Shown here: positions 17,395 through 26,512 of the stretch, piece after piece | Position numbering within the stretch: position 1 is the first letter of the stretch | Layout of the letters: every line of letters starts with the position of its first letter | Origin: a virus | Strand: one strand, 5' to 3' | IMG/VR virus record: IMGVR_UViG_3300020183_000153 | Span: 1 to 43,392 of that record | DNA: 43,392 bases | Translations under genes and position numbers: made by a program | The notes under the pieces: generated by a model | The model's input: the letters and a program-made list of their open reading frames with translations, nothing else | Told to the model about the DNA's origin: nothing | The model's database searches: none

Positions 17395-18557
17395 TATTCT
17401 ACTACTTTAAAAATTAGGTTTTCGTTGGTAAATATAACTTCTTCGCCAGAAGAGAGAACGCTTTTAATTAGTAATTTATAAAATCGATTAACTTCCAATC
17501 CGCTAGTATACAAAATAAAGTAATTACTTGTTGTATCAGCACTCAATTTTGTATAATTGGTATCAAAGTCAATTATAACTTCGTTGGTTTTATAATCCAT
17601 TAAAGACCAATAACTAGTCTGTGGAAGATATAATTGAGTTAGAAAAATTGAAGAAGTTGTAAATTGTCTTGCAGGGTAAGTAGCTCTTACCCCTGTCCTG
17701 ACTTTATAAATTTGATTCCTTCTAAACTGCCCTTGGTTGTTCTGTAAAACAATAGTAATCTGATCGTTTGTGGCTAAGCCATAAGAGCCGGTAGGTCCAT
17801 ATACTGCGTCGGCCCACTTAAATTCTATAGTTGGCGGATAAATAGTATGGGTATCGACTGAAAAGAATTTGAGATCTACATATGATGCAGTACTGTTTTC
17901 TACCGAATTTGGATGCTTAACTACTACCCCGTAATTGCTTAAAGATGCACTGAACCATCCATCAACCATGTTAGTAATATTCATATTAATATCCTTGTTA
18001 GACATATAATCGAAATATTGACTAGCTGAAACGGTAGAACTAGAAATATAGCTACTTCCAGTTATTGTCCATAGATCAGAATTCTCATAGGGACCGGTAT
18101 AAGTCCAACTACATCCGTTCTGTGACTCTGGAACTTGAGCAAATTGACCTGTTCCCATAGTCCACGACTGAGATACAGGATAAGCTTCTAGAGAATATGT
18201 AGTGTTAAGATTTTGTGCTGATGCAAGATATAATCTTAAATTAGCTTGCCATGAAGCACTTATTGCTGATAATGCGAAAGTTTTTAGTTGTTGAATATCA
18301 GTGTTTGAGAATTGTAAAAGCGATCTTCTTATATCAGATCCGGAGAAGTACTGATTAGAAGTACTGAAGTTTCCAGCAGCTGCTAAGTCATACGTATAAT
18401 ACGGGTTTTCGGTTAGTGGAGTTCTAAAAAGAAATCTCGTCCCGTCTTGAGAATTTTTAGCTGAAACTTCTAATATAGGATCACGACCCGTATTTTTAGA
18501 CGGATATCTATAGTATATTGATGCGTCAGCTGATGCGAATATTTGATATACTGCCAT
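17394..18557 (-). CDS. Tail/baseplate structural protein
   Basis: A 387-residue beta-rich protein, opening MAVYQIFASADASIYYRYPS and rich in Ser, Tyr and Asn. A jelly-roll-like pattern with SLEAYPVSQSWTMGTGQF and DINMNITNMVDGWFSASL recalls the DNRLRE/fibre-type modules found in phage tail proteins, where a row of beta strands ends in a conserved W-x-x-G turn. It directly follows the gp6-type baseplate gene (2-nt gap) and overlaps the next gene by one base. A baseplate or tail-fibre-attachment role is likely from context, not shown. Confidence 0.84.
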   Translation of the reverse strand: MAVYQIFASADASIYYRYPSKNTGRDPILEVSAKNSQDGTRFLFRTPLTENPYYTYDLAAAGNFSTSNQYFSGSDIRRSLLQFSNTDIQQLKTFALSAISASWQANLRLYLASAQNLNTTYSLEAYPVSQSWTMGTGQFAQVPESQNGCSWTYTGPYENSDLWTITGSSYISSSTVSASQYFDYMSNKDINMNITNMVDGWFSASLSNYGVVVKHPNSVENSTASYVDLKFFSVDTHTIYPPTIEFKWADAVYGPTGSYGLATNDQITIVLQNNQGQFRRNQIYKVRTGVRATYPARQFTTSSIFLTQLYLPQTSYWSLMDYKTNEVIIDFDTNYTKLSADTTSNYFILYTSGLEVNRFYKLLIKSVLSSGEEVIFTNENLIFKVVE

Positions 18558-18559
18558 AG

Positions 18560-20422
18560 TTAGAATGTTACTACACGTCCTTGAATATCTGTATCAGGGT
18601 ATTTGACCTCAAAGATGCTCGGATCGAGTGAAGGATAAATTACCTCATTTAATGTTGCTCCTGGAATATCGTAACTGTATTGAGAATAACCTGCATTTAC
18701 TCCTGCTATATTAGTTATAGAGATTTTTTGAACTGTCTGAACTCCCGCTACTTGATCAAGGAGTGTATATATTTCAGATAAAATAATCGGTTGATTTATT
18801 TGCCAATCTTCTTTAGCAAAGTATCCTTTTAATAACGTCAAACAATTAGCGATTATATCTCTTGATGTATAGTTTGGTCTAATTATAATATCAAAATTAA
18901 CTTGAATATTAATTATATAAGCAGGCTTAAGTATAATAGTATCTGTAAGCATTCTATACTGTTCAAGATAAGTCTGTATATTTTGTAGTAATGCTGTTCC
19001 AGGGGACGTAAAAGTACCGTCGGCATCATACCCAAGCAAATAAATTGAAGAGGCTAGAGGGTCTCTTTCTCCAGGCTGCCCTTCAAGGTATTGGGCGAAG
19101 GTTGCTGTATCTTTAGTCACGTATGCCTTAGCTACTTGTCCAAATTTAGGTGGCATACCTAAAACTGTACCTAAATAATCTTGCTGAGTTACTGCACGCA
19201 TCTGCGAAGGATACTTAGCTAGGGTATTTAATCTTAAATCTTCGGGAGAATCTCCATCTCCCCCTCCAACTGCAGGAACGCTGTTATTAATTGCAAGTGT
19301 TGCTCTAATGGTTGCTTCAGTTGCGGGATTGGTAGGATTTGGAAAGGTTATCGTTGAAGATACAATATTAGTAAGTTCATTTACGCCTACATTTGCTTCA
19401 GCGCCGCCTCCTACTAAATACTGAACTGTTAAATTAGTGTTAAAAGGCGCTACTCCGTAAGATTTGTTTGTTACAAAGTTGGTTGGATCATAAGCTGTAT
19501 TCAGCATATCTATTCCGTTAACAGTTCCAATACCGACGTTAAAAGGATTCGGAATTGATCCGGAAACAGCTTGTATTCCTGCACCGAATTCTAATTGCAA
19601 AATATTATTTGCAGTAAATCTAGATACAAATCTAAAAGGAGCATCTACTCTCTGTATAATATAGGGGACTTCATTTGCTTGTTGATAGAGCTGAGGATAG
19701 GCTAGGGCAGTATTAGCGACAGGGTTTAAAATATAATCTTGAGCTAGATAAGGTACTTCGCACCATTTATAACCAGAAGTTTGATCTGTTACATTGAGTA
19801 TCTCTATTATATTAGTATCCTGAATTGTTCTTATAGGAAATCTTTGAGGTGCTCCAAAGTTAAGCGTTGTAGTTTTAATTTGCCCTGATATAGCTTGAGT
19901 TTTTTTCTTAAGTAAATAAGTATTAGGATTACCTCCTGCAGTTGTATAAACAGAAACTTCAGTAGGATCAATAGAAGATGATAAATTAAAATCTATTCTA
20001 TTAGGGCAATAAAAAAAGTTATTAGTATTAATATTTGATCTTACTTGCATACCCTCCTCTACTATCATTGCATAGTTGAAATCAGGAGCATATCCTGATC
20101 CGGAAGCGGGAACTTGTTGGTAAATATCTAAATTAACAATAGCAGCAGAAGTTACTTTTGGTCTATAACCTAGCATATATGCTAGAGCATATAGGTTATT
20201 AGTCTGCTTAGCATACTCTAAGAATGTCTCTTGAGTTTGATTATCTAAATAAAACGATAATACATCCCCTACATAAGATGCCATGTCGATAAACATAGTC
20301 CCAGGAGAGGAGGTTGAAAAATCGTTATAAGAATTAGGGTAGTATGTTTTAGCATACTCAATTAACGCGTTCTTAAACGTAGTAAAATCTTTATTTAGAT
20401 ATGTTATATTTTTATTAGCCAT
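18560..20422 (-). CDS. Baseplate wedge protein, T4 gp6-like
   Basis: A 620-residue protein. The N-terminal region (YLNKDFTTFKNALIEYAKTY, then SSPGTMFIDMASYVGDVLSFYLDNQ) is a classic start for T4 gp6/phage J-type baseplate wedge subunits, followed by a helical region (ETFLEYAKQTNNLYALAYMLGY). The C-terminal half has the beta domain with GGGAEANVGVNELTNIV and a helix set ending YTLLDQVAGVQTVQ. In contractile tails gp6 forms the ring around the hub that drives baseplate rearrangement. The gene overlaps the gp25-type gene by 8 nt, the order seen in T4-like and Mu-like tails. Family call is secure. Confidence 0.92.
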   Translation of the reverse strand: MANKNITYLNKDFTTFKNALIEYAKTYYPNSYNDFSTSSPGTMFIDMASYVGDVLSFYLDNQTQETFLEYAKQTNNLYALAYMLGYRPKVTSAAIVNLDIYQQVPASGSGYAPDFNYAMIVEEGMQVRSNINTNNFFYCPNRIDFNLSSSIDPTEVSVYTTAGGNPNTYLLKKKTQAISGQIKTTTLNFGAPQRFPIRTIQDTNIIEILNVTDQTSGYKWCEVPYLAQDYILNPVANTALAYPQLYQQANEVPYIIQRVDAPFRFVSRFTANNILQLEFGAGIQAVSGSIPNPFNVGIGTVNGIDMLNTAYDPTNFVTNKSYGVAPFNTNLTVQYLVGGGAEANVGVNELTNIVSSTITFPNPTNPATEATIRATLAINNSVPAVGGGDGDSPEDLRLNTLAKYPSQMRAVTQQDYLGTVLGMPPKFGQVAKAYVTKDTATFAQYLEGQPGERDPLASSIYLLGYDADGTFTSPGTALLQNIQTYLEQYRMLTDTIILKPAYIINIQVNFDIIIRPNYTSRDIIANCLTLLKGYFAKEDWQINQPIILSEIYTLLDQVAGVQTVQKISITNIAGVNAGYSQYSYDIPGATLNEVIYPSLDPSIFEVKYPDTDIQGRVVTF

Positions 20423-20825
20423 TTAAACTAAGTGTTACAATATCTGACTCACCAGTATTATTTATATTATACGAAAACTGTATTTTTAAAAAGTTCTCAT
20501 CGGGATTACCGCTAAAAGTTAACTCAGTAATAACTACGTTTGGGAAATAACGTTGAACTCCAGTTCTTATTAAAGAATCTAATTCATCTAACGTCTCAGT
20601 AGTAATCTGTTCGAAAATTTTACTTCTTATGTTAGCTCCAAAGTTTGGAATAAAAATTCTTTCTCTTTGATCAGTAAGTAAAAAATTAATTATGTTGTAT
20701 TTTAACTGTTCTTTAGTTGTATAAACAGTTCTAAATACCCCTGGTGCATTAAAAGGCAATGCAACTCCTATTCCGGTTGATGGCTTTAGGTCGAGAACGT
20801 TAATATTTCTAAGATTATAGGCCAT
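20415..20825 (-). CDS. Baseplate wedge protein, gp25/GpW-like
   Basis: A 136-residue protein with the gp25 core: QLKYNIINFLLTDQRERIFIP, the NFG turn and SKIFEQITTETLDELDSLIRTGVQRYFP, then a short beta region. gp25-like proteins join the wedge to the sheath and initiate sheath polymerisation at the baseplate. The length is normal for the family (about 130 aa). It lies in the expected order with the gp6-type gene (8-nt overlap) and follows a small 143-aa gene with a one-base overlap. Confidence 0.93.
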   Translation of the reverse strand: MAYNLRNINVLDLKPSTGIGVALPFNAPGVFRTVYTTKEQLKYNIINFLLTDQRERIFIPNFGANIRSKIFEQITTETLDELDSLIRTGVQRYFPNVVITELTFSGNPDENFLKIQFSYNINNTGESDIVTLSLNG

Positions 20826-21256
20826 TATATTTCTCCGTTAGCTTGCATTTTAGCCATTAAATTCGAAAAATCAGGAACTGCATTAATTTCTATTGCACCT
20901 AAGTTTGAGCTTTTTGTAGCTGAGTTAAACATATCGTTCATTGATTCAACTATTGGTACTTCATTCTGGGCTTCATATCCTTGTAATCCTTCGAAATCCT
21001 TAGCTGTCATAGTTATAGCGGTTTCAGCTAGAAGGTTATTGAGAGGGTTTCCGGGTGCTAGAATAGGGGCTACTAACTTTCTATTTTGGTTATTTAGTGT
21101 TCCAGGAACAGTTGGTTTTTGTTTAACCGCTTCTGTTATAGGCTGTTGTGACCGGTTAGCAATAACGGCTTCTTTTAGTATTCCAGCTAATTCTTCCTGA
21201 AAGACAGCTCTTACTTCTTCTCTGATAATCTTTCTAAGTGCGTCTAATTTTGCCAT
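20825..21256 (-). CDS. Small helical protein of the baseplate operon, unknown function
   Basis: A 143-residue protein. Residues 1-35 (LDALRKIIREEVRAVFQEEL) form an amphipathic helix, the middle is Pro/Asn/Gln-rich and probably flexible, and the end (FSNLMAKMQANGEI) is helical again. Short proteins of this shape, beginning with KLxxLRxIIREEV, are frequent in large phages without an assigned role. It is the first gene after a 32-nt gap that contains a TATAAATA/TATTTATA motif, so it may head the gp25-gp6 transcript. Confidence 0.82.
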   Translation of the reverse strand: MAKLDALRKIIREEVRAVFQEELAGILKEAVIANRSQQPITEAVKQKPTVPGTLNNQNRKLVAPILAPGNPLNNLLAETAITMTAKDFEGLQGYEAQNEVPIVESMNDMFNSATKSSNLGAIEINAVPDFSNLMAKMQANGEI

Positions 21257-21260
21257 ATGT

Positions 21261-21268
21261 TATAAATA
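21261..21268 (-). promoter_or_regulatory. TATTTATA motif before the gp25-gp6 block (late-promoter candidate)
   Basis: The minus strand reads ATATATTTATAACATATG, where the last three bases are the start codon of the 143-aa gene. The motif is only a few bases from the start, so it would give a nearly leaderless mRNA if it were a -10 element; a further AT-rich copy lies just upstream. Confidence 0.3.
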
Positions 21269-21288
21269 TATTTGTTATAAATTTTACA

Positions 21289-23409
21289 CTACCTTGATGA
21301 ATTATATGTTCTCTGACTTGCTGTTCCAGTAAAAGAAGATGAAGATCCTTGACCTCTTAGCTGACTTTGCAAATTAGCTCTACTATTAGCAAGTGCTTTT
21401 CTAGTTCTTCTCCTAAGTCTTCTTCCGCCACTTAGATTATTAACAAAAGCATTTAAACCTAGACCTTTCGTTTCATCTACGTTATCCGGGAGATCAACTT
21501 CAGTTCTAGATATATTTAAATCATTCTGAAGAATATCGTTATTATCGAGATAATCTAAAGATTCGCTTACGGTAACTAATGCGTCTCCGTCTATAGTTCC
21601 TAAATCAGGACGAACTAATCCGAGAGAAACTAGCTTCTGTTTTACTTCTCCTATTATTACTTCAGGGTTTGTTGCAAAGGTAAGATCAGATTGAGTAACG
21701 ATTGCTCCGTATTGATCCAGAGCTACTCCTCTTCTCCGCTTATTTTTAATAGACTGCTCGATCACCTGTTCGTCAATAATTCTAATTTGATAGGTTCCAA
21801 ATAGAGCAGTATCAGGATCGGTTTTTGAATCAAAATTAATAATATAAATACTTAGCTCATCAACTAGCCCGTTCAAAGCTTGTCTAGTTTGATTTAGCTC
21901 ATTCAGAATATCTGAATCTTTAAATGCATCGCATGCTTGCAGACCTACAAGCAAAGTATCTAAACGTCTTAATAGTTCGCTTGCATTTACTAATAGGTAA
22001 CGAACGAGCCCGGTTGCTACACCGAGTAGCGCATTAATTGACTTTAAAACTCTTACGACGCCGTCTCCTTCATCTTTAGCTTTACTTGCGATGTCTTGTA
22101 GCGTTATCTGTGTACCTGAAGTACCAAAAATTAAAGGTATTGCAAGGCTCTTAAAGAATAAAAATACAAACTTAAAAATTTTATAAAAAAGAATTGCAAG
22201 CTTAATTATAAACTGCCCGGTCTGTATAACTTTCTGTACTTGATTGGCCATTTTTATAAACGACCTAATTCCGTTATTGATCTCTTTAAGAGTAGGTATA
22301 ATTTTAGTTATGTCAACGAATTCGCTAAGTTTCTGTATCTGACTCCTTATATCTACTCCAAGAAAATTACCTATTAAGTTAGCTGCACTTTTAATATCTA
22401 GGTTTTGAATATTCTCGCAAATTGCTCTGAGCTTACCTATTTTATTCTGTAGGTATAGCAGTTCAGAAGTACTAATCTGATTGAAGTCAGCATACTTATT
22501 TACATCCCCTAAAAAGTCGTTTACGAAATTTAAGTTTGATCCTAGCTTTGGGATTTCTTGTAAGAGGATAGCATCTTGAGATGTGAATAATGACCCGGTA
22601 GTATTGGTGTTGAAACTAAAAACTTCACCTATACTTTTAAGCAAATAATACATGTTATACTTCTGTACCGGAGTACCTCCCTCTATCGGAGCATTTGATT
22701 GACTTACAGCTTGTTTAGGCGGTACTGCGTTAGGTCCGGCGCCTAGATAAGATCCAATAAACACATTAGGATATGCAGTATATTTGTCAATGAACGTAGT
22801 TACGAGCTTAGCTTGATCTTGTAGTGTATAAAAAGCAACTTGATCAGGTCGCCATGTACTTCTATCAGGTCGCGGTTTTCTTTTAATATTTACGTTACTA
22901 TAGGCATAGGTAACTACATCACATAAGTCTACTGAATTAAGAGCATCTAAAGTACTAAATAAACCTGTTTGTAAGAGTCTCTGTCCAGGCTTAGGTTTTT
23001 GAGGTTTTGTAGGTACTTCTCTGTAGTTTATTGCCTTGTCTGGTTGACTTCTAGTTGCAACAATCGTATCTTTTATGTCAGCAGGGGGAGTATCATCAGG
23101 TCCTAACACCGATTGAAATTGATAAGTTGCTACATTAGGAGTTGCAGATACTCCAGGAGGAAGTCCGGTACTAGCTAGTCCTGCCCCTGTCTTCACATCT
23201 TCACGGGCTGAAGGGGGAGGTACAGTTTTTGTAGTATAGCTTTTAGGTTCTCTTGCAGGTTTGTTTCCGTATCTAGCAGAAGATTTTTTATCTTTAGGAG
23301 GAGAGGGATTACCCCATAGGATCTTATCAACATTGATTTGTATCTCTCCCAGTCCTTTAGAAGAAATTCTAACAATTCTCTCAATACTTCTTGCTAACTT
23401 ATTATTCAT
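21289..23409 (-). CDS. Baseplate-region virion protein with central hydrophobic segments
   Basis: A 706-residue protein. Residues 1-150 are basic and Pro-rich (a KDKKSSARYGNKPAREPKSY region and VPTKPQKPKPGQRL), probably disordered. Residues about 250-470 are helical and include two adjacent strongly hydrophobic stretches (FIIKLAILFYKIFKFVFLFF and SLAIPLIF, near residues 400-430), which could be membrane-active during DNA injection. A Ser/Arg-rich tail ends the chain. It lies between gp5-type hub genes and the gp25 gene, where T4-like phages place hub components. I do not recognise the family; a hub or tape-measure-like role is speculative. Confidence 0.82.
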   Translation of the reverse strand: MNNKLARSIERIVRISSKGLGEIQINVDKILWGNPSPPKDKKSSARYGNKPAREPKSYTTKTVPPPSAREDVKTGAGLASTGLPPGVSATPNVATYQFQSVLGPDDTPPADIKDTIVATRSQPDKAINYREVPTKPQKPKPGQRLLQTGLFSTLDALNSVDLCDVVTYAYSNVNIKRKPRPDRSTWRPDQVAFYTLQDQAKLVTTFIDKYTAYPNVFIGSYLGAGPNAVPPKQAVSQSNAPIEGGTPVQKYNMYYLLKSIGEVFSFNTNTTGSLFTSQDAILLQEIPKLGSNLNFVNDFLGDVNKYADFNQISTSELLYLQNKIGKLRAICENIQNLDIKSAANLIGNFLGVDIRSQIQKLSEFVDITKIIPTLKEINNGIRSFIKMANQVQKVIQTGQFIIKLAILFYKIFKFVFLFFKSLAIPLIFGTSGTQITLQDIASKAKDEGDGVVRVLKSINALLGVATGLVRYLLVNASELLRRLDTLLVGLQACDAFKDSDILNELNQTRQALNGLVDELSIYIINFDSKTDPDTALFGTYQIRIIDEQVIEQSIKNKRRRGVALDQYGAIVTQSDLTFATNPEVIIGEVKQKLVSLGLVRPDLGTIDGDALVTVSESLDYLDNNDILQNDLNISRTEVDLPDNVDETKGLGLNAFVNNLSGGRRLRRRTRKALANSRANLQSQLRGQGSSSSFTGTASQRTYNSSR

Positions 23410-23837
23410 TATCTAGTAAAAGTATTTTTAGAGAGACACGTTGAATTTAATTGAGCCTTTACTCTACTTCCTATTCCTTGAAGTACCTTGCTTGTATTTA
23501 CAATTCTAGGAATAGCAGTTTCTAATTCTTCAGCTGACATTTCTTGTAGTGCGTTACCGAGATTAACTAAAGCATCAATTAAAAAACCTAGCTGGATAAC
23601 AGTGCTAGTGCCGAGTAGAACTGGTTCTCCAATTCTGATTGCATTAAAACCTAACTCTATCTTCGGTGATGCTAAAGTAGTCTTTTCATTAGCATCTACG
23701 GTAAAGGTAGCTGGTGAAGAAATAGCAACTCCTTTCTTACCGAACAAAAATATAAAATCATCATAAGAATGATTTACAACTCTTCCTGAGGAAATTATAA
23801 CTTGATTCCCTAAATATGGAAATATTGGTTGATACAT
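23409..23837 (-). CDS. Baseplate hub accessory protein
   Basis: A 142-residue protein. The N-terminal 60 residues (NQVIISSGRVVNHSYDDFIF, then ATFTVDANEKTTLASPKIELG) are short regular beta strands of the kind seen in the spike region of gp5-type hub proteins, where such strands stack into a triple beta helix. The second half is helical (DALVNLGNALQEMSAEELET). Translation is coupled to both neighbours (one-base overlap downstream, one base of spacing upstream). Because it follows the OB-fold hub gene directly, it may be a separated hub/spike element. This is inference from pattern and order. Confidence 0.8.
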   Translation of the reverse strand: MYQPIFPYLGNQVIISSGRVVNHSYDDFIFLFGKKGVAISSPATFTVDANEKTTLASPKIELGFNAIRIGEPVLLGTSTVIQLGFLIDALVNLGNALQEMSAEELETAIPRIVNTSKVLQGIGSRVKAQLNSTCLSKNTFTR

Positions 23838-23838
23838 C

Positions 23839-25077
23839 TTATCTTAATAAGCTATTAATTGATGGTATAACAAGTGTAGTGTTTTGATTCTTATTTTTGA
23901 TAGCTGTTACTGCAGCATTATAGGCGGCTTGAACTGTTGAGGCGGTTTCACTAACAGAGCTTAAAACTGTCCCTGTTGAGTCGACGGCTCTCAAACTTAC
24001 TACGTATGTACCAGATATTGCTTGCAGGTCTACTATCTCGCCTACTACCGTAGTTGCTTGGGAGGGAGGTGTTGTAGCTGCTGTACTATTATCATTTGTT
24101 ACCTTTGGACCTGACGGGGGTTGTTGTGAGACGGTACTGATGTAAGAGTCTTGTTGTGCAGCAGAAATGTTATCGGTACTAGTTAGTTGCTGCTGAATAG
24201 GGATCGAAACAGTATATGTTCTCGCTAACACTACGTCTAAACTAGCTAAACTAAAATTATTATTTATATCATCCACTACTATTTGCTGTCCCTGTGTTAA
24301 ATAAATTGAAGAAGGATCTTTATTAATATTCTCTACTGTCGGAATTGCTGTAATATTATTTTCGGACATACCTTGTCCGTTCCTTATAATTATAATCGGA
24401 TTGCCGGGAGCACTATTTTTAGACCAAGGATTTTGATCGGCAGGTACGGGGTTGGTAGAACTGAATCTTATTGAATTACCCCATCTGCCTTCTATAGTTA
24501 GATCTCCTGTAAATTGTTTTAACGTCTTAATATTACTTTTTTCTACAAAGTTTGGGCCAAGTGGCATATTTAAAGAACCAGTAGAAGATGTGTTTACAGG
24601 CTGATTTGTATTAGCACTATCTTGATACGTTCTATTAATAGCTCCTATATAAGCTCCGTAGTCCCCTAGATCAGGAAACGCATTATGGTTCGCTAGACCC
24701 CATATATTATAAGGCATAGTGTAAAAGATATCTCTTCTACCCCTATCTTCATTTAAATCTCTAGACGGGCCGGGGAATAACAAAACTATTTCACCCTCTA
24801 TCGGGTACTGTTTAAGGGCTGAATACATTGGTCTTGCTACGAGATTACCGCCGCTATCAAGAGTTCTGTCTTGGAGTCCGGAAATTAATTGGAAGGTTAT
24901 AACTCCTAAGTCGGAGGGATCTTTATAGTAAGGATCAGGTACGTTTGTTCCTACATAAACAGGACCTTGTACTATATGTGTTACTCTAGCTTGTAGATAA
25001 TTAAACTTGTTATCTGCTTGTACTTGATTGATATACGAAGCCTGCTGCTGAGCGTATGTCGGATTAAAGTTAGACAT
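23839..25077 (-). CDS. Baseplate hub protein with gp5-like OB fold
   Basis: A 412-residue protein. Residues about 28-110 form the OB-fold region (ARVTHIVQGPVYVGTNVPDP ... LGVITFQLI ... YPIEGEIVLLFPGPSRD) that starts T4 gp5-type hub proteins. The following IKTLKQFTGDLTIEGRWGNS and RFSSTNPVP block is very characteristic of this family in large phages. Residues about 280-412 are Ser/Thr/Gln-rich and end in VQAAYNAAVTAIKNK. No lysozyme domain is present, unlike T4 gp5. It would form the central hub below the tail tube. It is the second gene of the baseplate run after the late sigma gene. Confidence 0.88.
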   Translation of the reverse strand: MSNFNPTYAQQQASYINQVQADNKFNYLQARVTHIVQGPVYVGTNVPDPYYKDPSDLGVITFQLISGLQDRTLDSGGNLVARPMYSALKQYPIEGEIVLLFPGPSRDLNEDRGRRDIFYTMPYNIWGLANHNAFPDLGDYGAYIGAINRTYQDSANTNQPVNTSSTGSLNMPLGPNFVEKSNIKTLKQFTGDLTIEGRWGNSIRFSSTNPVPADQNPWSKNSAPGNPIIIIRNGQGMSENNITAIPTVENINKDPSSIYLTQGQQIVVDDINNNFSLASLDVVLARTYTVSIPIQQQLTSTDNISAAQQDSYISTVSQQPPSGPKVTNDNSTAATTPPSQATTVVGEIVDLQAISGTYVVSLRAVDSTGTVLSSVSETASTVQAAYNAAVTAIKNKNQNTTLVIPSINSLLR

Positions 25078-25078
25078 C

Positions 25079-25444
25079 TTACTTACTGTTTGGCAGTGCT
25101 TTTATTTCTTCTTCTTTAATAGGCGCTGTAGTTTTTTGAATATCGCTAAATAGCATCTCTAGATCTTTATCACTAAATAAACCATCTGCTCCAGCTTCAG
25201 TTTGATTTGCCTTTTGAACAATTTGAGCTAGTTTTACTAAAGCTTCATCATTTTTTATATCTGAATCAAGATAACCTTTTATTAAAGGCACTACAATAAC
25301 AGCATCTCCTGGTTCGCTTACCATATTGACTAATTGATCAGTAAGTGCCTTTATCTGATTCTGTTTAGCTTTATGATTCTTAATAATATCTTTTACGAGA
25401 TCGGAATACTTCTTTCCGTCGTATAAATCAAAATCTAAATTCAT
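25079..25444 (-). CDS. Small acidic helical protein of the baseplate operon
   Basis: A 121-residue charged, helical protein (DLYDGKKYSDLVKDIIKNHK; QIKALTDQLVNMV; LVKLAQIVQKANQ). No catalytic motif is visible. Similar-sized helical proteins precede hub genes in many T4-like phages, where they may act as chaperones or scaffold parts; that is a context argument only. It is followed after one base by the OB-fold hub gene. The 21 nt before it hold the TAGATATTTAT motif that overlaps the sigma-factor stop codon. Confidence 0.82.
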   Translation of the reverse strand: MNLDFDLYDGKKYSDLVKDIIKNHKAKQNQIKALTDQLVNMVSEPGDAVIVVPLIKGYLDSDIKNDEALVKLAQIVQKANQTEAGADGLFSDKDLEMLFSDIQKTTAPIKEEEIKALPNSK

Positions 25445-25455
25445 AAGACTATTTT

Positions 25456-25468
25456 AAATAAATATCTA
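25456..25468 (-). promoter_or_regulatory. TAGATATTTATTT motif before hub operon (late-promoter candidate)
   Basis: The minus strand reads TAGATATTTATTT, beginning with the stop codon of the late sigma gene and ending 12 nt before ATG 25444. The same TAGATATTTAT string, also overlapping a stop codon, occurs at 7441-7454. Confidence 0.35.
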
Positions 25469-26239
25469 ACGAGAAAAAATGTCAATCTTTGTTCCTTGCT
25501 CTAGATATTTATTTAACATATCTCTATAAATTTCTTTTAAAACCTTTATTACCTTAGTAATCACAGGAGTAGGAGCATCGGTAATCTCTTTAATATAAAT
25601 AAAAAGTGCTTTCTTATTAAAAATGTCTATGTTTTCTCTACGTTTAAAAAGTTCAAGTATTGCGTCTCCTACTCTTGCTTCTTGTGGCTTTGGAAATAAA
25701 TGCAAAAGCTCATTATCAATTTTTTTAATAAAAAGCTCTATAAAGCTAGTTTGCTCTAAATCATCAGGGCGTGAAAGTAGCAATTCATTTGTAATAGTCT
25801 TATCAGTTTCTACATCATTAACCGCAGCTTTACCTTTTAATCTTTTATAGTTGTTATTATTATAAACAATTAAATACCTCTTTGCAATTGTACCAAAATA
25901 GGAATAAGCTTTACCTTTAGTTTGATCATATAAATGAAGTTTTTCTAATAAGAAAGCAATTACTTCATGCTTTAATTCATCGATATTATCTACTTCGGTA
26001 TAGTAAAATTTAAAGGTATGAATTATATTTTCAGCTAATTTATAGAGAGCATAATAAATCTTTTCGTTAAAGATTTGATCTCTTTTTGATTGAGATTTCT
26101 CTGCCCTATAATCTAGAATAGCTTGCTGTGTATCTAAAGTAAAGTAGTCTATCGATTTTTTAGGTCTTCTTTTTCTAACCTTACCGTCTTTTGTAAGCGT
26201 AACCTCTATTTCTTCAGGTCTAAAAACGTCTATTATCAT
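25466..26239 (-). CDS. Late-transcription sigma factor, T4 gp55-like
   Basis: A 257-residue protein. Residues about 60-140 carry the sigma-70 region-2-like core: YALYKLAENIIHTFKFYY, IDELKHEVIAFLLEKLHLYD, then KGKAYSYFGTIAKRYLI. This tyrosine/phenylalanine-rich helix is the part that reads the -10 element in gp55-type factors. A basic N-terminus (KDGKVRKRRPKK) and a C-terminal helical region (IKEITDAPTPVITKVIKVLK) complete it. In T4, gp55 directs host RNA polymerase to late promoters. Here it sits immediately upstream of the hub and baseplate operon that it would be expected to activate. It overlaps the preceding gene by one base. Confidence 0.88.
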   Translation of the reverse strand: MIIDVFRPEEIEVTLTKDGKVRKRRPKKSIDYFTLDTQQAILDYRAEKSQSKRDQIFNEKIYYALYKLAENIIHTFKFYYTEVDNIDELKHEVIAFLLEKLHLYDQTKGKAYSYFGTIAKRYLIVYNNNNYKRLKGKAAVNDVETDKTITNELLLSRPDDLEQTSFIELFIKKIDNELLHLFPKPQEARVGDAILELFKRRENIDIFNKKALFIYIKEITDAPTPVITKVIKVLKEIYRDMLNKYLEQGTKIDIFSR

Positions 26240-26511
26240 TACCGCTTATTAAATTGATTTAATCCGTCTTGTATTGCTTTTAAATTATAAAAAACCTGTT
26301 GCAACTCTTTATCACTCTCTAGCCAAATCTTATCATCTAAATTCTTAACTGCTTTTTCAGATTCACCAATTAAGCTTTGAAGACCGGCAATAAAGTTAGC
26401 TTGACTGATAACAGTGTTTTCGAGTTTAATATTTTTTTGATAAAGGTTATAAATTACCCAGCCTATTATTGTAGCTGCCCATAGAGCAAACATTAACCAT
26501 CCAAATAGCAT
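26239..26511 (-). CDS. Small membrane protein with cytoplasmic coiled coil
   Basis: A 90-residue protein with one strong N-terminal membrane segment (WLMFALWAATIIGWVIYNLY, residues 5-24) followed by a charged helix of about 60 residues with heptad character (SEKAVKNLDDKIWLESDKEL). It has no cleavable signal pattern. Holin-like or spanin-like roles are conceivable but nothing specific supports them; an anchor for a cytoplasmic partner is equally possible. One base separates it from the HD gene and one base overlaps the sigma gene, so all three are probably co-translated. Confidence 0.8.
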   Translation of the reverse strand: MLFGWLMFALWAATIIGWVIYNLYQKNIKLENTVISQANFIAGLQSLIGESEKAVKNLDDKIWLESDKELQQVFYNLKAIQDGLNQFNKR

Positions 26512-26512
26512 A